A DNA stretch of 64,000 bases from Sarocladium kiliense (GCA_030734395.1 JAUZTG010000047.1:598719-662718); one strand, 5' to 3'. Shown: positions 1 to 10,038, counted from the stretch's first letter. The notes: generated from the letters alone by a model not told the origin. A program made the numbers and translations.

Positions 1-991
1 CTTCCTTAATTTCGATCTGTGCCTTCTTGAAGTGTCCACGCGCTACCCGTTTATCCATACCCATGATCCTAACCTGCATCAATAAATATGACTTGAGATC
101 GCCTTGAATGAGATCTCCATCTACTTGTGACCTTTCCCTGATGCGGTTCTTGATGGAACCGAATAGATACTCAATGGGGTTCAAGTCTGGCGAGTAGGGT
201 GGCTGATACTCTAAGATGACACCAGCGTCGCTGATTGCCTTCTTTACCTCTGGAGTGAAGAAGTGGAATGAAGCATTGTCCATGAAGATGACAGATCTAG
301 GCTCTGGATATCTCCCGCAGAATGGCAGAAGATTCATCAAAAAGGCGCCGACCTTGTCTGCATCTGTACTTTGCTCGTACACTTCACAATAGATCACGCC
401 GTCTACGGTGTACGCCGGGAGAATCTGAACTCTCGTCCCTCGATGGAAGCGCTTGACCTGAACCGGTGTTACGCCTTTAGGGGCATAACCACGGTTGAGT
501 ATTGCAATGCCACGGTCGCAACCGCTCTCATCAATGAAGACCATCTGCTCAGGCTCATAATGTGATCTTCGCTCTGAGTAATCATCCCGTAGGTCTTGAT
601 TGCGCTCTTTCGCGATGTTTTGTGTGACCTTTTTAGTCCAGTTCACTCGCTTGAGCGTCCTGCCAAGGGTCCATCGCGAGAGACTCACTCCGTATTCCTT
701 TCGCAGGATGTCGGCCATCTGCTGTTGAGTGGTGCATGGGAACTTCTCAAGATGGTTCCGGACAGCAAGCCACATGTTCTCTGTTACTTCCCTTCGACGC
801 CCCCGGGGCTTGGGCGCATCGATCGTGCCATAACGGAGGATGTTCGAGCGCGCTTTTCGTACGGTTCGTGTCGTACAGGGACCAATGCTCGTTGCTATAG
901 CGGTGTCGGTGATCTCTACCTTCCCCTCCAACTTACTCTCAATGATGCTCTGAAGAGCCTTACGCTGGTCGTTAGACAATCGTGGTGCCAT
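1..991 (-). CDS. Tc1/mariner-type (DDE_3) transposase, cut by the left edge
   Basis: The minus strand is open without a stop from an ATG at 991 to base 1, giving 330 codons, so the C-terminus lies outside the window. The N-terminal part is helix-turn-helix-like and rich in basic residues (a PRGRRR stretch). The DDE catalytic core follows: first Asp in VFIDESGCD, second Asp in IFMDNASFH, and an acidic third residue after the family signature PPYSPDLNPIE. Cut-and-paste transposition of its own element is the expected role. No terminal inverted repeat was found beyond base 991. The lack of stops or frameshifts means the copy could still be functional, or is young. It is clearly different from the second transposase at 4.5 kb. 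Confidence 0.9.
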   Translation of the reverse strand, partial: MAPRLSNDQRKALQSIIESKLEGKVEITDTAIATSIGPCTTRTVRKARSNILRYGTIDAPKPRGRRREVTENMWLAVRNHLEKFPCTTQQQMADILRKEYGVSLSRWTLGRTLKRVNWTKKVTQNIAKERNQDLRDDYSERRSHYEPEQMVFIDESGCDRGIAILNRGYAPKGVTPVQVKRFHRGTRVQILPAYTVDGVIYCEVYEQSTDADKVGAFLMNLLPFCGRYPEPRSVIFMDNASFHFFTPEVKKAISDAGVILEYQPPYSPDLNPIEYLFGSIKNRIRERSQVDGDLIQGDLKSYLLMQVRIMGMDKRVARGHFKKAQIEIKE

Positions 992-1413
992 TCGGGAATG
1001 TTGACAAGATCAACTTTACGTATATTGCAGCACTGCGCAGGTCTGGATATCATGTCTGCCTTGGACGCCCTTCATTCACTTGAGCAGAGGAGGCCGCGTA
1101 ATCATCTTTCATTGTAACATCCTTTGAGCCAACTTCGGACGAAGTGTTATCCCTGGCTACCAAGTAGCTGAGGTCCTTTGAGAGTGTACACAGTCCAAGT
1201 ACCCAGTGTGTAGCACTGTCAAAAGACTCCACTATGAAATGCTCAAACATTGTAAGAGAGGAAGCTGTCTCTGCACCTAACAGTAGCCGCTGAACCATTT
1301 CGCGAGAGGCAAACGGAGAGGAGAAGACATACCCTCGTGTTCTTCTTTCTGCCTTGGCTTGGCCCAGGCTTGGCCCGATCCATGGCCGTTCTGCACGAAC
1401 GTTGTCCTCAGGT
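992..1413. other. Intergenic, no gene seen
   Basis: Only short open frames without protein character are present. It should hold the right end of the mariner element starting at base 991, but no terminal repeat could be recognised. Confidence 0.5.
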
Positions 1414-1522
1414 TGTCACGGGCCAAGCGCTGGAGGCTCACGTGCCAGGGCACGTGAGCCATGACAACGACATCAGACATTCATGAAACGCAAGGAGAGG
1501 CTAATCTTGCTCCTCTTTTCGC
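1414..1522 (-). repeat. Truncated copy of the 183-bp LTR family (3' portion)
   Basis: In reverse orientation it matches the LTR copies at 6141-6323 and 10990-11172. It starts with their terminal TGTCACGGGCC (read on the plus strand) and includes the perfect palindrome whose 12-bp arms GGCTCACGTGCC and GGCACGTGAGCC are separated by AG. Similarity stops near 1522, so about 75 bp of the LTR's 5' part is missing. No internal retrotransposon sequence adjoins it. Confidence 0.8.
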
Positions 1523-1764
1523 GGTGGTTCGTGCTCAGAGAGAAGAAGACATGTGTTTTGCGCATGCTGGTTTCTGAAACGTATGTAGAGCCATGTGAGC
1601 TCTTTGTGGCGGTTATCCACACAGTGCAGCAGTGCGATAACACACACATTGTACTTTGCTTCTTGACAAAAGTGACAAAGCGATAAGGCCACTTCAGGGT
1701 TATAATAACAATTTCGTGGTGGAGTTGGGCTACAGTGCTACACACTGTGATAAGCAGCAAGGGA

Positions 1765-2600
1765 TAACACTTTAGTCTAGATTTAGCACGAAGGATGTTA
1801 GAATGAAGGATCATTACGTGGCTCCGTCTTTGTCAAGTGAAAGAGAACAAAAGACAACTTAGAGAAAAGGCTATTAATAGCCCTTGATCGCTTCTGAGAT
1901 TAGTCTCTCGCGGGGCGGCTGGCTACTAAAGTAACTCCACGTACGTCATCTCTTTCAAAGAGCACCATATAGACATTGTGCTGCAGAGGAAGCTGATATA
2001 ACTGTAACTGTATCTCGAGAGTCATGGATCTGTTACAGCCAGGCTATGAGCCCTGCAGAATCGCTGAATATGGCCCCGCAGCACCAAGTCCATTATGGTA
2101 TGTTCTATCTTGGGGAGGGCTGGAAACAGCCACAGGCCTAGAACTGGGCCTCTCGATTTTTAGAATTAAAGGAGTCCCCATCTCCTGTCAGACGTCGATA
2201 TGTCCGCGCAACTGCAACCATGGCAAATCCATCCCATAAAAAGCGAGATCGGACGAAAGAGAACTTCGCTAAGTCATGCAAGTCAGGTGCAGCACGATTC
2301 AACAAGCTGAATCAGAAGTATGGCGCGCATATTTATCTCCAAGTGCAATGGAGAGGGAGATACTATGAGTATATCTCCGACGACAAAGACCTCCGCTGGC
2401 TAAAGATCAGCAAGGAACTTGAAACAACCTACCCGTTGCCTGTTCAATGGACACCAGCAACCTTCATGAGACAAGATGGCGACACACTGGAGGGCTCTTC
2501 ACCAAATGAAGATTCTGACGGGCCGAGTAGCTCGTGCGAACATCAGAACGTCGTAAACTCGTCTCCCTCAGATCTGGAGCAATCGGATAAGTTGTAAAGC
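1765..2600 (+). repeat. Segmental duplication, copy 1
   Basis: About 830 bp here, from a tagtctagatttagcacg-like stretch to the end of the MADS-like gene, is homologous in the same orientation to 6405-7232. The similarity covers the upstream region as well as the gene, so the unit was duplicated as DNA. In this copy the upstream part holds a small potential hairpin, GGCTG-GAAA-CAGCC, about 100 bp before the start codon. Confidence 0.7.
2220..2597 (+). CDS. Small protein with MADS/SRF-like core, copy 1
   Basis: This single exon encodes 125 aa. The start follows a good context (accATGG). Residues 8-55 follow the layout of a MADS-box: a basic N-terminal helix (RTKENFAKSCKSG), then NKLNQKYGAHIYLQV and a closing GRYYEY strand, compared with the KR-x-G...L...A-x-I-x-L-x-V...GR-x-YEY of SRF-type domains. 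A conserved segment, YPLPVQWTPATF, and an acidic Ser-rich tail follow. By family analogy it would bind DNA in the nucleus, but several canonical basic residues are replaced (SCKS for KRK-like), so DNA binding is uncertain. Paralogs lie at 6861 and 38538 and a relic near 14.0 kb. The core is best conserved and the tails diverge. Confidence 0.7.
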   Translation: MANPSHKKRDRTKENFAKSCKSGAARFNKLNQKYGAHIYLQVQWRGRYYEYISDDKDLRWLKISKELETTYPLPVQWTPATFMRQDGDTLEGSSPNEDSDGPSSSCEHQNVVNSSPSDLEQSDKL

Positions 2601-3146
2601 CTTGCACTGAGTGCCGCTTGTTTCTCCACAGAGTTGTCGTATGAGTCCTGTGTAACCTTGCGCCACTATTTTGCTGGCGATCTGGCTGGGGCAGCCCTTC
2701 ACTGCTCAAATCTTCGCTGGGCAACTCCAGATTCAATCTGGAACCTAGGCTGATACAGCCTGGTCCGAAATGACAGTCCGCTTCGTCAGTCAAGAATAAA
2801 TGTTAGAAGCACCCATTTCTGGACTAACACACATGGCAAAGACAGTGTGAACAAATGTGGAGCCCCGCCATCTCGTGTATATATGGCACACGCCGCCCTG
2901 CATCGTCCTTTGTTACGTATTCAAGCCGCCCTTCATGAAATCCCACAAGGCTTGTTGTCGAGCTGATGCATCGCCCACGTGATTATCCAGACATGTGAGT
3001 CGCTCAAAGACCCATTTTTGCTACCATGGAAGACCGTGGAAAGTGGTGGAGGGCAGGGAGCGATGGTCTCGCACCTCGTTCCAGCTCTCGACACTTCCTG
3101 TTGCGACTAGCTTCTTCATCTGCATAAGATCTGGTGATCCTGCGTC
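2601..3146. other. Intergenic, no gene seen
   Basis: It separates the MADS-like gene from the 383-aa gene. A short stretch at about 3015-3050 (gctaccatggaagaccgtgg) resembles 6022-6060, so some of this is probably dispersed-repeat material. No coding or RNA feature was recognised. Confidence 0.5.
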
Positions 3147-4298
3147 ATGATGAATAGCGAGGCTCGCGATGCAAGCCAGTGGCTGTATCATGATGATGTG
3201 TTTAGCTACGCAACTCCTATTCCAGTAGACCTTGCGGATCCGGATCATTCAAGCCAGAGACAAGGCCGACGAGCAACCTGCGAGCCGTACACGATTATGT
3301 GGTCGCTCTGTAAACGAAAGTCCAGACTTGACAAGCTTACTGAAGGCGCAGTACAGAATATCGAGCAGTACCCCAGCGACTTTTGGGACCAAAGTTTTCG
3401 TTCCGAGATCGAGGCCATCGTAGCAGAGAAAAAGCTGAACGACACCCACGAGCCCGACGAGACCAGGTTCATGCTCTCCATCAACGCACGAGGCGTAAGT
3501 AAGATACCTCTGCGGTCGCCGGGGCTTGAGATAGACTGGAGAGGTGTGGAGAAGCAGATCGACGACTGGTCACCTCTTGTTCAAAACGGCAAGTCTTTGA
3601 CACTCCAGATCACCTTTGTCTACAAGGAAAGTGCTCGCTTGGAATCATCGAGGTCGGTCCGCCGCGGCAGGACTGCGACGATTACACAGCTTAACGAGCG
3701 AGCCGCTATCCACAATGACCATGGCGCAACGGACGAGATTCCGATCTGGGAGCAGGTTTACGACATTTTTGAATGCCCGGGATCGGGCTGCGATATAGGG
3801 CCGTACTGCTGGCTTAACGAAGCTACTGGTGTCCGATATCCCGTGTCGACAAACACACTGCTTCGACTTGTAGAGTACGTGGAGAAGGGAGGCACGATAA
3901 GAGAACACCGCGATGTCCCGAAGCACCTTCAGAACGAGATTATGGGCCCTTCTAAGAAACGAAAACAGGCTGAAGGCCCTCAGATCAGCGTCACGAATGT
4001 CATGCCTGGGGCAGAAGCCGCACCTCCAGCAAAGAAGCTCAGAATTGCGGGGCCACGAGATAAAGCTATCGATCGCTATCGTGATTTGCACTGTGAGCAG
4101 GTTGTCGACCTTGGTTGGAAAGAAGAGTTCCACGCTATCGCCAGTCTTACATTCGAAGCGCGCCTCTCTCTTGATCGGCTATTTGAGGCTCAGGAAGAAG
4201 AGGCAAAGTTCTTCATCTCCCAAGGCATCTCAAGAGGTATTGCGTATCAGTGGGTAAGCATGGTCGACAAGTTTGAAGAACTAGGAAGAGAAGAGTAG
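3147..4298 (+). CDS. Conserved fungal protein of unknown function (383 aa)
   Basis: A single open frame starts ATGATG. There are no membrane segments or signal peptide. A Cys-rich patch in mid-protein (ECPGSGCDIGPYCW, followed 50 residues later by EHRDVPKHL) could bind a metal. A nuclear-localisation-like GPSKKRKQ follows. The last 80 residues (from about PRDKAIDRY to the end) form a charged helical module ending in FFISQGISRGIAYQWV. That module recurs as a separate fragment at 35687-35962, which supports it being a real domain. The layout (metal-binding-like patch, NLS, helical tail) suggests a nuclear protein, but no function can be assigned. It sits between the MADS-like copies and a mariner element. 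Confidence 0.65.
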   Translation: MMNSEARDASQWLYHDDVFSYATPIPVDLADPDHSSQRQGRRATCEPYTIMWSLCKRKSRLDKLTEGAVQNIEQYPSDFWDQSFRSEIEAIVAEKKLNDTHEPDETRFMLSINARGVSKIPLRSPGLEIDWRGVEKQIDDWSPLVQNGKSLTLQITFVYKESARLESSRSVRRGRTATITQLNERAAIHNDHGATDEIPIWEQVYDIFECPGSGCDIGPYCWLNEATGVRYPVSTNTLLRLVEYVEKGGTIREHRDVPKHLQNEIMGPSKKRKQAEGPQISVTNVMPGAEAAPPAKKLRIAGPRDKAIDRYRDLHCEQVVDLGWKEEFHAIASLTFEARLSLDRLFEAQEEEAKFFISQGISRGIAYQWVSMVDKFEELGREE

Positions 4299-4507
4299 AA
4301 CTTTCGTTGTATACTGCAATGTGGTTGTTCACTTGCCCGAGTCGTGCGCTTTCAGTATGAAGTCTTTTCTGTGACAGCGTAGCGCCTGTCTTGGAGTCAC
4401 GCTCAAGGTTCTACCTTGTAGCCAAACTTTGTGCCATCATATTGAAAGTGATTGCTTCACTGAGATTAATCATGTCTTATCTGTTTGCAACTAGTTGGAC
4501 TGAAGAA

Positions 4508-5476
4508 TCAGGCATATTCTATTGTGATACCAGAGTGACGAAAGTGACCCTCAGCACTCTCACGCTTGGCCCCAACTTGATGTATGCACCATTTCAGAAA
4601 CGTCGCGAACGAGATTCCAGCCTCTCGATGATACCACTCTTGCCTCAGTAAGCTCTTCACTTCGCCAAAGTGTTCCTCTATGGGGTTGAGGTCTGGTGAA
4701 TACGGTGGAAGGAAGAGAAGCTCCACGCCTGCAGCAGCACAGAGCTCCCTCAGTTTCCATTCACGATGGAAGCTCGCATTGTCCATCACCAGAACGGATT
4801 TGGGCTGGGGAAAGCGCCCACAATGACGCAGCAACTGTCTAATAAAATCTTCAAAAATCGCATGGTCTGTCGAACCCCGAAAAATGCGTGAAAGGACGAG
4901 CCCATCTTGGCTCAACGCAGAGATGAATTGGTGTCTGCTCTCTCGTTTGAACTCTGCGACATGGACTGGGGCTGTCCCGCGAGGAGCCCATCCTTTGCGA
5001 CGCTGAACTCCTAAAGAATCACAGCCGCACTCATCGATGAAGATCAGCTGATAGGACTTGTATCTTGACAGCTTATGATGATAGAGGTGCCGCAGGAGGG
5101 AGTTCCTCTGTTGGGCTACCCTTCGTGTGACCTTGTGAGACCACTTCTTTCTCTGCAGAGCGCGCGTTACACTGCTGGGCGAAACAGTCACATCAAACTC
5201 CCTACGAATGAAGGATATCATCTCGGAGCGATACATGCATGGTCTCCTCAGCAGCTCATCGCATAATGCATCGAGCATACATGGCGTGATACTTCGCTCG
5301 CGACCGGTTCGATTCGGCGGGGACCGTGTTGAGCCAAACCGGCGGTAATTGGATCGAATCCTTCGGATAGTGCGCTCACTACATCTTACATTTCTCGCTA
5401 TTTTACGTGTCGAGTTCTCAACCAAGAGAAGAGACCGTATCTGCTCGTGTTTCGATTTCGGGAGGTGTCTTGCCAT
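4508..5476 (-). CDS. Tc1/mariner-type (DDE_3) transposase, complete
   Basis: This 322-aa frame starts at ATG 5476. An upstream in-frame TTG at 5497 is a less likely start. An N-terminal paired helix-turn-helix region (about residues 8-110, with TRKIARNVRCSERTIRRI) precedes the DDE_3 catalytic core. Its Asp are in LIFIDECGCD and VLVMDNASFH, and a Glu lies in PPYSPDLNPIEEHFGEVK. Length and motifs are complete for the family, so it may be active. No convincing terminal inverted repeats were found by eye in 4299-4507 or 5477-5700, and the element boundaries are unset. It is only distantly related to the transposase at the left edge. Confidence 0.9.
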   Translation of the reverse strand: MARHLPKSKHEQIRSLLLVENSTRKIARNVRCSERTIRRIRSNYRRFGSTRSPPNRTGRERSITPCMLDALCDELLRRPCMYRSEMISFIRREFDVTVSPSSVTRALQRKKWSHKVTRRVAQQRNSLLRHLYHHKLSRYKSYQLIFIDECGCDSLGVQRRKGWAPRGTAPVHVAEFKRESRHQFISALSQDGLVLSRIFRGSTDHAIFEDFIRQLLRHCGRFPQPKSVLVMDNASFHREWKLRELCAAAGVELLFLPPYSPDLNPIEEHFGEVKSLLRQEWYHREAGISFATFLKWCIHQVGAKRESAEGHFRHSGITIEYA

Positions 5477-6140
5477 TGACGTAGGTGTTTGTGGCAAATG
5501 GGGCCACAGAGTCGAGAGGAACCGAGCATCGCAGGAAACTGACGGGGACCCCTTGGATACCCGAAAATTCGCCCTTCGTGTTATTCAAAGGCCCTTTATG
5601 GATGTATGTTAGAGGACAGCATTCAACGGCCACTTGTGGGTGCATGTTAGTGTACTTGGTGATCACAGTAGGCACACTGTGTTAGCTAGATGTGGGGCGG
5701 ATTTCAATGGGTTGCCGATTACTTTTTTGATCGTTGAAAGCGGACTGTGGTTTCGGCCGATTCTGTACACAAGTCATTGTTGCAACAGAACTTTAGCACT
5801 GTGCTTAGCACCGGGGTATGACATTAAGGTTCTGCAGTTGGAGTGCGTGTCCCCTAAAATAGTCAATACAAGCAATGATTGCAGGCCTACTGTATTGCCA
5901 CTCAGACTCCTCCTGTATTGTGGTTTCAAAGCCGCCGTGCGACCAGACGCTGGAAAAGCGTCAAGCTGGTGCTTAACTCAGGTAACTATTTAGTTATGTG
6001 AGCCCCGTCATAGAACCAATTTAGCTACTGTACCATGGAAGAGTATGGAATGGCGTGGAAGGAGCAGGTCGGCGTCCTCGCCATTTGGCTGGCGTAGCTT
6101 GGCATGGTCGAAATGTGCCGTTGGCGTGAGATTCCCAGAC
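5477..6140. other. Intergenic; repeat fragment before the LTR
   Basis: No gene was recognised. The last 55 bp (about 6085-6140, ending gagattcccagac) are nearly identical to 39390-39445. The LTR at 6141 therefore sits inside an older dispersed repeat whose uninterrupted copy is at 39 kb. Confidence 0.55.
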
Positions 6141-6323
6141 TGTGAGAGTCTCGTATCCCAATCAATCAGATTCAATTCTATGATCAACTCTAGATACAGG
6201 ACGTAGCGCAAGGAGCGGAAAGAGGAGCAAGATTAGCCTCTCCTTGCGTTTCATGAATGTCTGATGTCGTTGTCATGGCTCACGTGCCAGGGCACGTGAG
6301 CCTCCAGCGCTTGGCCCGTGACA
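6141..6323 (+). repeat. Solo LTR, full length (183 bp), no matching target duplication
   Basis: It begins TGTGAGAGTC and ends GCCCGTGACA (TG...CA) and is collinear over 183 bp with the copy at 10990. The left flank is cagac and the right flank gcggg, so the 5-bp duplication seen at the other full copy is absent here. Ectopic recombination or a flanking deletion is likely. It contains the CACGTG-rich palindrome (two 12-bp arms, AG spacer). Confidence 0.85.
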
Positions 6324-6404
6324 GCGGGGGTCCAAGAATGAGGACATCCGATCTAAATATAGGAGGGGAACGCGGCTGAGTCAACGCAGTGCCGGTATCA
6401 CACC

Positions 6405-7232
6405 TTAGCCTAGATTTACTTCATCACGAAGGATGTTTAAAGGATCATGACAGTATGTGGTTCCGTGTTCACAAGCGAAAGGTACCACCAGCCTCTGACT
6501 CCTAGCGCTGTAAGACTAAGCATGTTCCATCGATGCTTCGAGAACTCAAGAAAGGCTACTGATAGATCTTAATCGCTTTGTTCTGAGATGAGTATATTGT
6601 GGGATACCTGGGTACAGCATTGGACGAGAGTAGCTCCAAGGACGTCATCTCTTTCAAGGATCAACATAAAGACATTGTCCTCTGTCACCAGGACCCAGGC
6701 TGCGACCCCTGCAAGACCCACAGCACTAAGTCAATCTTGGTCAAATCTATCTTTGGGAGTGCTAGAAACAGCCTCTGGCCTAGAAATGGGTCGGTCTCGT
6801 TCTCATACTAAAGGAACCGCCATTCCAGCCAGGCATAGATAAGTCTGCGCAAGCGCAACCATGGCGAATCCATCTCACAATAAACGAGATCGAACGAAAG
6901 AGAATTTTGCGAAGTCATGCAAGTCAAGTGCAGCACGGTTCAATAAGCTGAATCAGAAGTATAACGCGCGCGTCTACCTCCAAGTACAATGGAGAGGCAG
7001 GTACTATGAGTATAACTCTAGTCAGGATCTTCGTTGGTTGAAGATCGGCAAGGAACTGGAAATAATATACCCATTGCCTGTTCAATGGACACCAGCAACC
7101 TTCGTGAAGGATAGCGAAACACCCGAGAGCTCTTTGCGAGATGAAGATTCCGACAAGTCAAGTAGCTTCTGCCATAATCAGAACGACTTTACCTCGTCGT
7201 CTTCAGATCAAGAAAAGCCGGATGGGGTGTAA
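6405..7232 (+). repeat. Segmental duplication, copy 2
   Basis: Homologous in the same orientation to 1765-2600, including about 450 bp upstream of the MADS-like gene. Here the upstream hairpin is degraded to GCTAGAAACAGC. In both copies an LTR of the 183-bp family lies just upstream, but in opposite orientations. Confidence 0.7.
6861..7232 (+). CDS. Small protein with MADS/SRF-like core, copy 2
   Basis: A 123-aa paralog of the gene at 2220. The N-terminal basic region (RDRTKENFAKSCKS), the NKLNQKYNARVYLQVQW strand, GRYYEYNS, and YPLPVQWTPATF are retained. The tail is acidic and Ser-rich but divergent. Most differences from copy 1 are substitutions that keep the frame, with one codon-sized gap near the YNS/DDKD loop. 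Retention of the open frame after duplication suggests constraint or recency. The accATGG start context is conserved. Function is as for copy 1: possible DNA binding, unproven. Confidence 0.7.
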   Translation: MANPSHNKRDRTKENFAKSCKSSAARFNKLNQKYNARVYLQVQWRGRYYEYNSSQDLRWLKIGKELEIIYPLPVQWTPATFVKDSETPESSLRDEDSDKSSSFCHNQNDFTSSSSDQEKPDGV

Positions 7233-7747
7233 CGCGTATTCGGGGTGGAACAAAGCATAATCGCGTAAGAGCTGAGCAATGAAGACGGTAGACTTCAAGA
7301 TTACCTTCCTCTTGAATTGGCTAGAGGACATCCACTATGCCGTTTCCAGACCCAGTGTGCTTCGAAGGTTGGGACTCGACCGGTGACGAATTAAAGCCTG
7401 CCAATCCTGATAGCTTTGCAAGTACTACATAAGCGATGAAAGCCGTGAAAACTGTCCCCCGGCGGATTACCGCTGGCCTCGATCAAATTATTGATTGCTA
7501 CGATGACGTCTCTTCACCAATTTCTTTTCAAGAAAACCGCTCCGTCTGTCCGCCCTGACCAGAGCGTTGTTAGCGTTTGGTACGTAAACGAAGTGGGTAG
7601 GGTGGTTGCTAGATCAAGTGCAGCGGAGGGCAGGCAGCGGAGAGCAGGCAGCAACGATAATTCGCCATTAGGGAGCTACAGTACTTCAATTGATGCATCA
7701 AAAGAAAGGAGGCCTTCAGCTCGCTCTAGCCATGATATTGACAATAA
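7233..7747. other. Intergenic, no gene seen
   Basis: No coding sequence of recognisable character. A short purine-rich direct repeat (ggcaggcagcggagagcaggcagc) lies near 7628-7652. Confidence 0.5.
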
Positions 7748-8013
7748 CCACCCTCGCACGGGCAGGCACACGGTCCCCAATTCAGCCTGCCTGATCCATG
7801 GTCTCTATGCCCTTCTCTAGTAGCACGAGTGTCTCACATGTCAACGGAGTCTGAGTTTGTCATTGCACTAACTCGACCAATCCAGACTCAGGGCGCAACA
7901 GTGGACCCACCCCTGACAGCTCGCTCTTTTCAGTAGCCATCAGCCGAGGTCGCGCTCGCCAAGCTACAGTTTTACAATTCGCCTCGCCACGGAACTGCCC
8001 TCGAGAAGGGATT
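7748..8013 (-). repeat. Dispersed repeat, copy A (unique part)
   Basis: Read on the minus strand it matches 28420-28735: the shared stretches include AAATCCCTTCTCGA, GGCTACTGAAAAGAGCGAGC, TTGCGCCCTGAGTC, AGAAGGGCATAGA and CATGGATCAGGCA. In both copies one end abuts tandem or dispersed GCTGCTGG/TGTCGC words (8014-8232 here). It has no coding capacity or recognisable terminal repeats, so it is probably a non-autonomous element or a fragment of one. Confidence 0.75.
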
Positions 8014-8232
8014 TTGCGACACACGGGGGAACCAGCAGCGACACAGAGGGGAACCAGAAGCGACAGACGGGGGAACCAGAAGCGACAGACGGGGGGAACC
8101 AGAAGCGACAGACGGGGGAACCAGCAGCGACACAGAGGGGAACCAGCAGCGACACAGAGGGGAACCAGCAGCGACACAGAGGGGAACCAGCAGCGACACA
8201 GAGGGGAACCAGCAGCGACACAGGGAACCACA
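8014..8232 (+). repeat. Minisatellite, about nine 22-bp units
   Basis: Units read GGGGAACCAGCAGCGACACA followed by GA, with variants that have CCAGAAGCGACAGACG. Units 2-4 form a distinct AGAAGCGACAGACG block inside the otherwise uniform array. Phase is kept apart from single-G slippage. Long open frames exist across it in several frames, but they encode only the repeat and are not genes. The same core word occurs dispersed at 9729, 10505, 14546 and 28361. Confidence 0.95.
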
Positions 8233-8406
8233 GGACTATTTGAGGCACAAAAAGCCGGCGGACTGATAGCGATGTACGAACCTGGCGATTTGCTACATCC
8301 AATCTATTGTCAGCGAGCCAAACCCTAACCATCACCAGCACCATGCCCGCCAGGCCAGCTGTAATCGGTCAATGAGGACTCCTCCACGGCCGTTAGAGCC
8401 TTTTCT

Positions 8407-8772
8407 TCATACATTTGGATCATCTCCAGCGTCGTGGGACAACGGGATCTGATTCGTACAATCACCAGAAATCGATTGCGCAATGCCTATTCCACAGCTC
8501 CTCGTATGGTGGGACAAAGTAGCCACCAGCCACGGCTGATGACACTCATCGCATAGAGAATGTTGCTTTTTCCTATGACGACTTAACGACTTGGTGTTCC
8601 AAGTGCGCCCACAACAGCGCGTCAGACCGCACGAGTGGGTGTTTCTCTTCCCAACCACGAGACTGCCACAGGATGAACAAGGCATGTGTGGAAGAGCTAG
8701 GTGCCTCGCTATGGAGCCTCTATGGAACGCTTCGTTGCAGTGTGGACATCTTCGATCAGCTTTTAAGTTCAT
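8407..8772 (-). CDS. Zinc-finger protein, copy 1 (121 aa)
   Basis: The start is ATG 8772. The open frame continues upstream only from a GTG, and the paralog at 10039 aligns from the corresponding Met. Cys/His pairs are dense: CPHCNEAFHRGSIARHLALPH, CSSCGSLVVGKRNTHSC, CCGRTWNTKSLSRHRKKQH and CDECHQPWLVATLSHHTRSC. These are four candidate zinc-binding units, two of C2H2 type. No other domain is visible. The protein could bind DNA or RNA. Its 3' end faces the 22-bp minisatellite about 175 bp away. The gene is inverted relative to its paralog. Confidence 0.65.
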   Translation of the reverse strand: MNLKADRRCPHCNEAFHRGSIARHLALPHMPCSSCGSLVVGKRNTHSCGLTRCCGRTWNTKSLSRHRKKQHSLCDECHQPWLVATLSHHTRSCGIGIAQSISGDCTNQIPLSHDAGDDPNV

Positions 8773-10038
8773 ATCGTGAAGCAGTGAGTTAAGGATTCTG
8801 ATCAGCAGTAGGGCGATGATGAAAGAGAATAAGATGACTGAAGAGAGCACTGGGCACAATATAACTATCCTGCAAACCCATTGACCAAGTCTAGGTATGA
8901 CAGACTCTTGCCGCACAGCATCTTATGTAACTGGTTCCGTATCAATTGCTACCGGTATTCCTGCTTAGACATGTTCAGCGAGGGTCGTTCTGCCGTATTT
9001 GTTCGCAACCTGACAGTAAAGTGCCGTAAGAGTGGGTCGTCTTCTTTGACAAACAAGCCTCTTAGTCGCACCTCCCTCCTCAAATTGAAAAGAGAGAGTT
9101 GCAGCCCGACCCCGATCCACGCTGTACGCCACTTCTTTCACTCCCCTTGCCCGACCCTGTTGGAACCCCTCATTGTCATTCTGCTCCATCGCCGCGAGAA
9201 TCGCATCGCCTTCGGCCATACCATATCCTCCGGGGTGACTGTGAGATTTAGCGAAGGACGACACAATTGGTCTTCACAATAGTGGCTAAACTGTTTCGCA
9301 GGAAGGCGTGTTGCCCATAGGCGCAGAGCACAGGATGGAATGACAACGGCTATCTTGGTCTTGAAATACTCGTGCTTCCGAGCCGAGATGCAATGTCCTA
9401 CGCCCAGATCTCACTTTCGCGGCCGTTGCATACGTGTTTGTGATTGCGTGGTGCGATGGACTTCGCAAGCATTACATTGCATTTGTAACGCGTAGAATTG
9501 GCGGAATTGGCACACCGTAAAGGTCGAGGTGGGGTCGCTAGCCTCTGCGGCCAAGCGCATCCGCGCCATCATGGACGGAGGCACGGGTGGCAGCTAACCT
9601 CCAGCAGATGTTCCACGGAGATGAGGAGCAGGCAGGCAGGCAGGCCAGTGCATCGTTCAGGTCTCGGCCACCAGTTTGTTCCCAGTGACTGATATACAGT
9701 GTAGACATCAAGGGTAGTGTAGTGTATCACCTGTGTCGCCGCTGGTCCTCTTATGTCGCCGCTGGTCCCCCATGTCGCTGCTGGTTTCCCGTCATCTACA
9801 ACTACCCCTCCGTCAAGAATACGGTGAGTCATTGAAAGCAGTGACATAAACCGAGACAGGTTGTCCAGGTTCTGTCATAAAATGCCTGCTATTGGTTATC
9901 GCGCTACCTGGGTAATCCTGGCTGCTGCTCTCGTCAGTGCTCATCTGCCGTTCTTTCTTAGTCGTCATATTGGCTCCCTTCATCATCGTCGCATTGCATT
10001 GCATCTCAGGATTATTTCTCGCGCCTGTTTTCTCTACC
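8773..10038. other. Spacer between the inverted zinc-finger genes
   Basis: About 1.27 kb between divergent start codons. The first about 130 bp upstream of each ATG is partly similar between the two arms, with a shared CTCTCNTCAGT...TTCATCATCG series. The centre has no recognised gene. A caggcaggcaggcag run lies near 9630-9645. Confidence 0.55.
9729..9790 (-). repeat. Three copies of the CCAGCRGCGACA word
   Basis: On the plus strand it reads TGTCGCCGCTGGTCC, TGTCGCCGCTGGTCCCCC and TGTCGCTGCTGG, the complement of the word making up the 8014-8232 array. Flanking DNA differs from the other sites, so the word is dispersed independently of the longer repeat. Confidence 0.8.

Noticed and set aside
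8014..8232. CRISPR-like or coding repeat array
   Set aside because: Units are contiguous with no unique spacers, and open frames on both strands encode only the repeat. It is a minisatellite in a eukaryotic genome.
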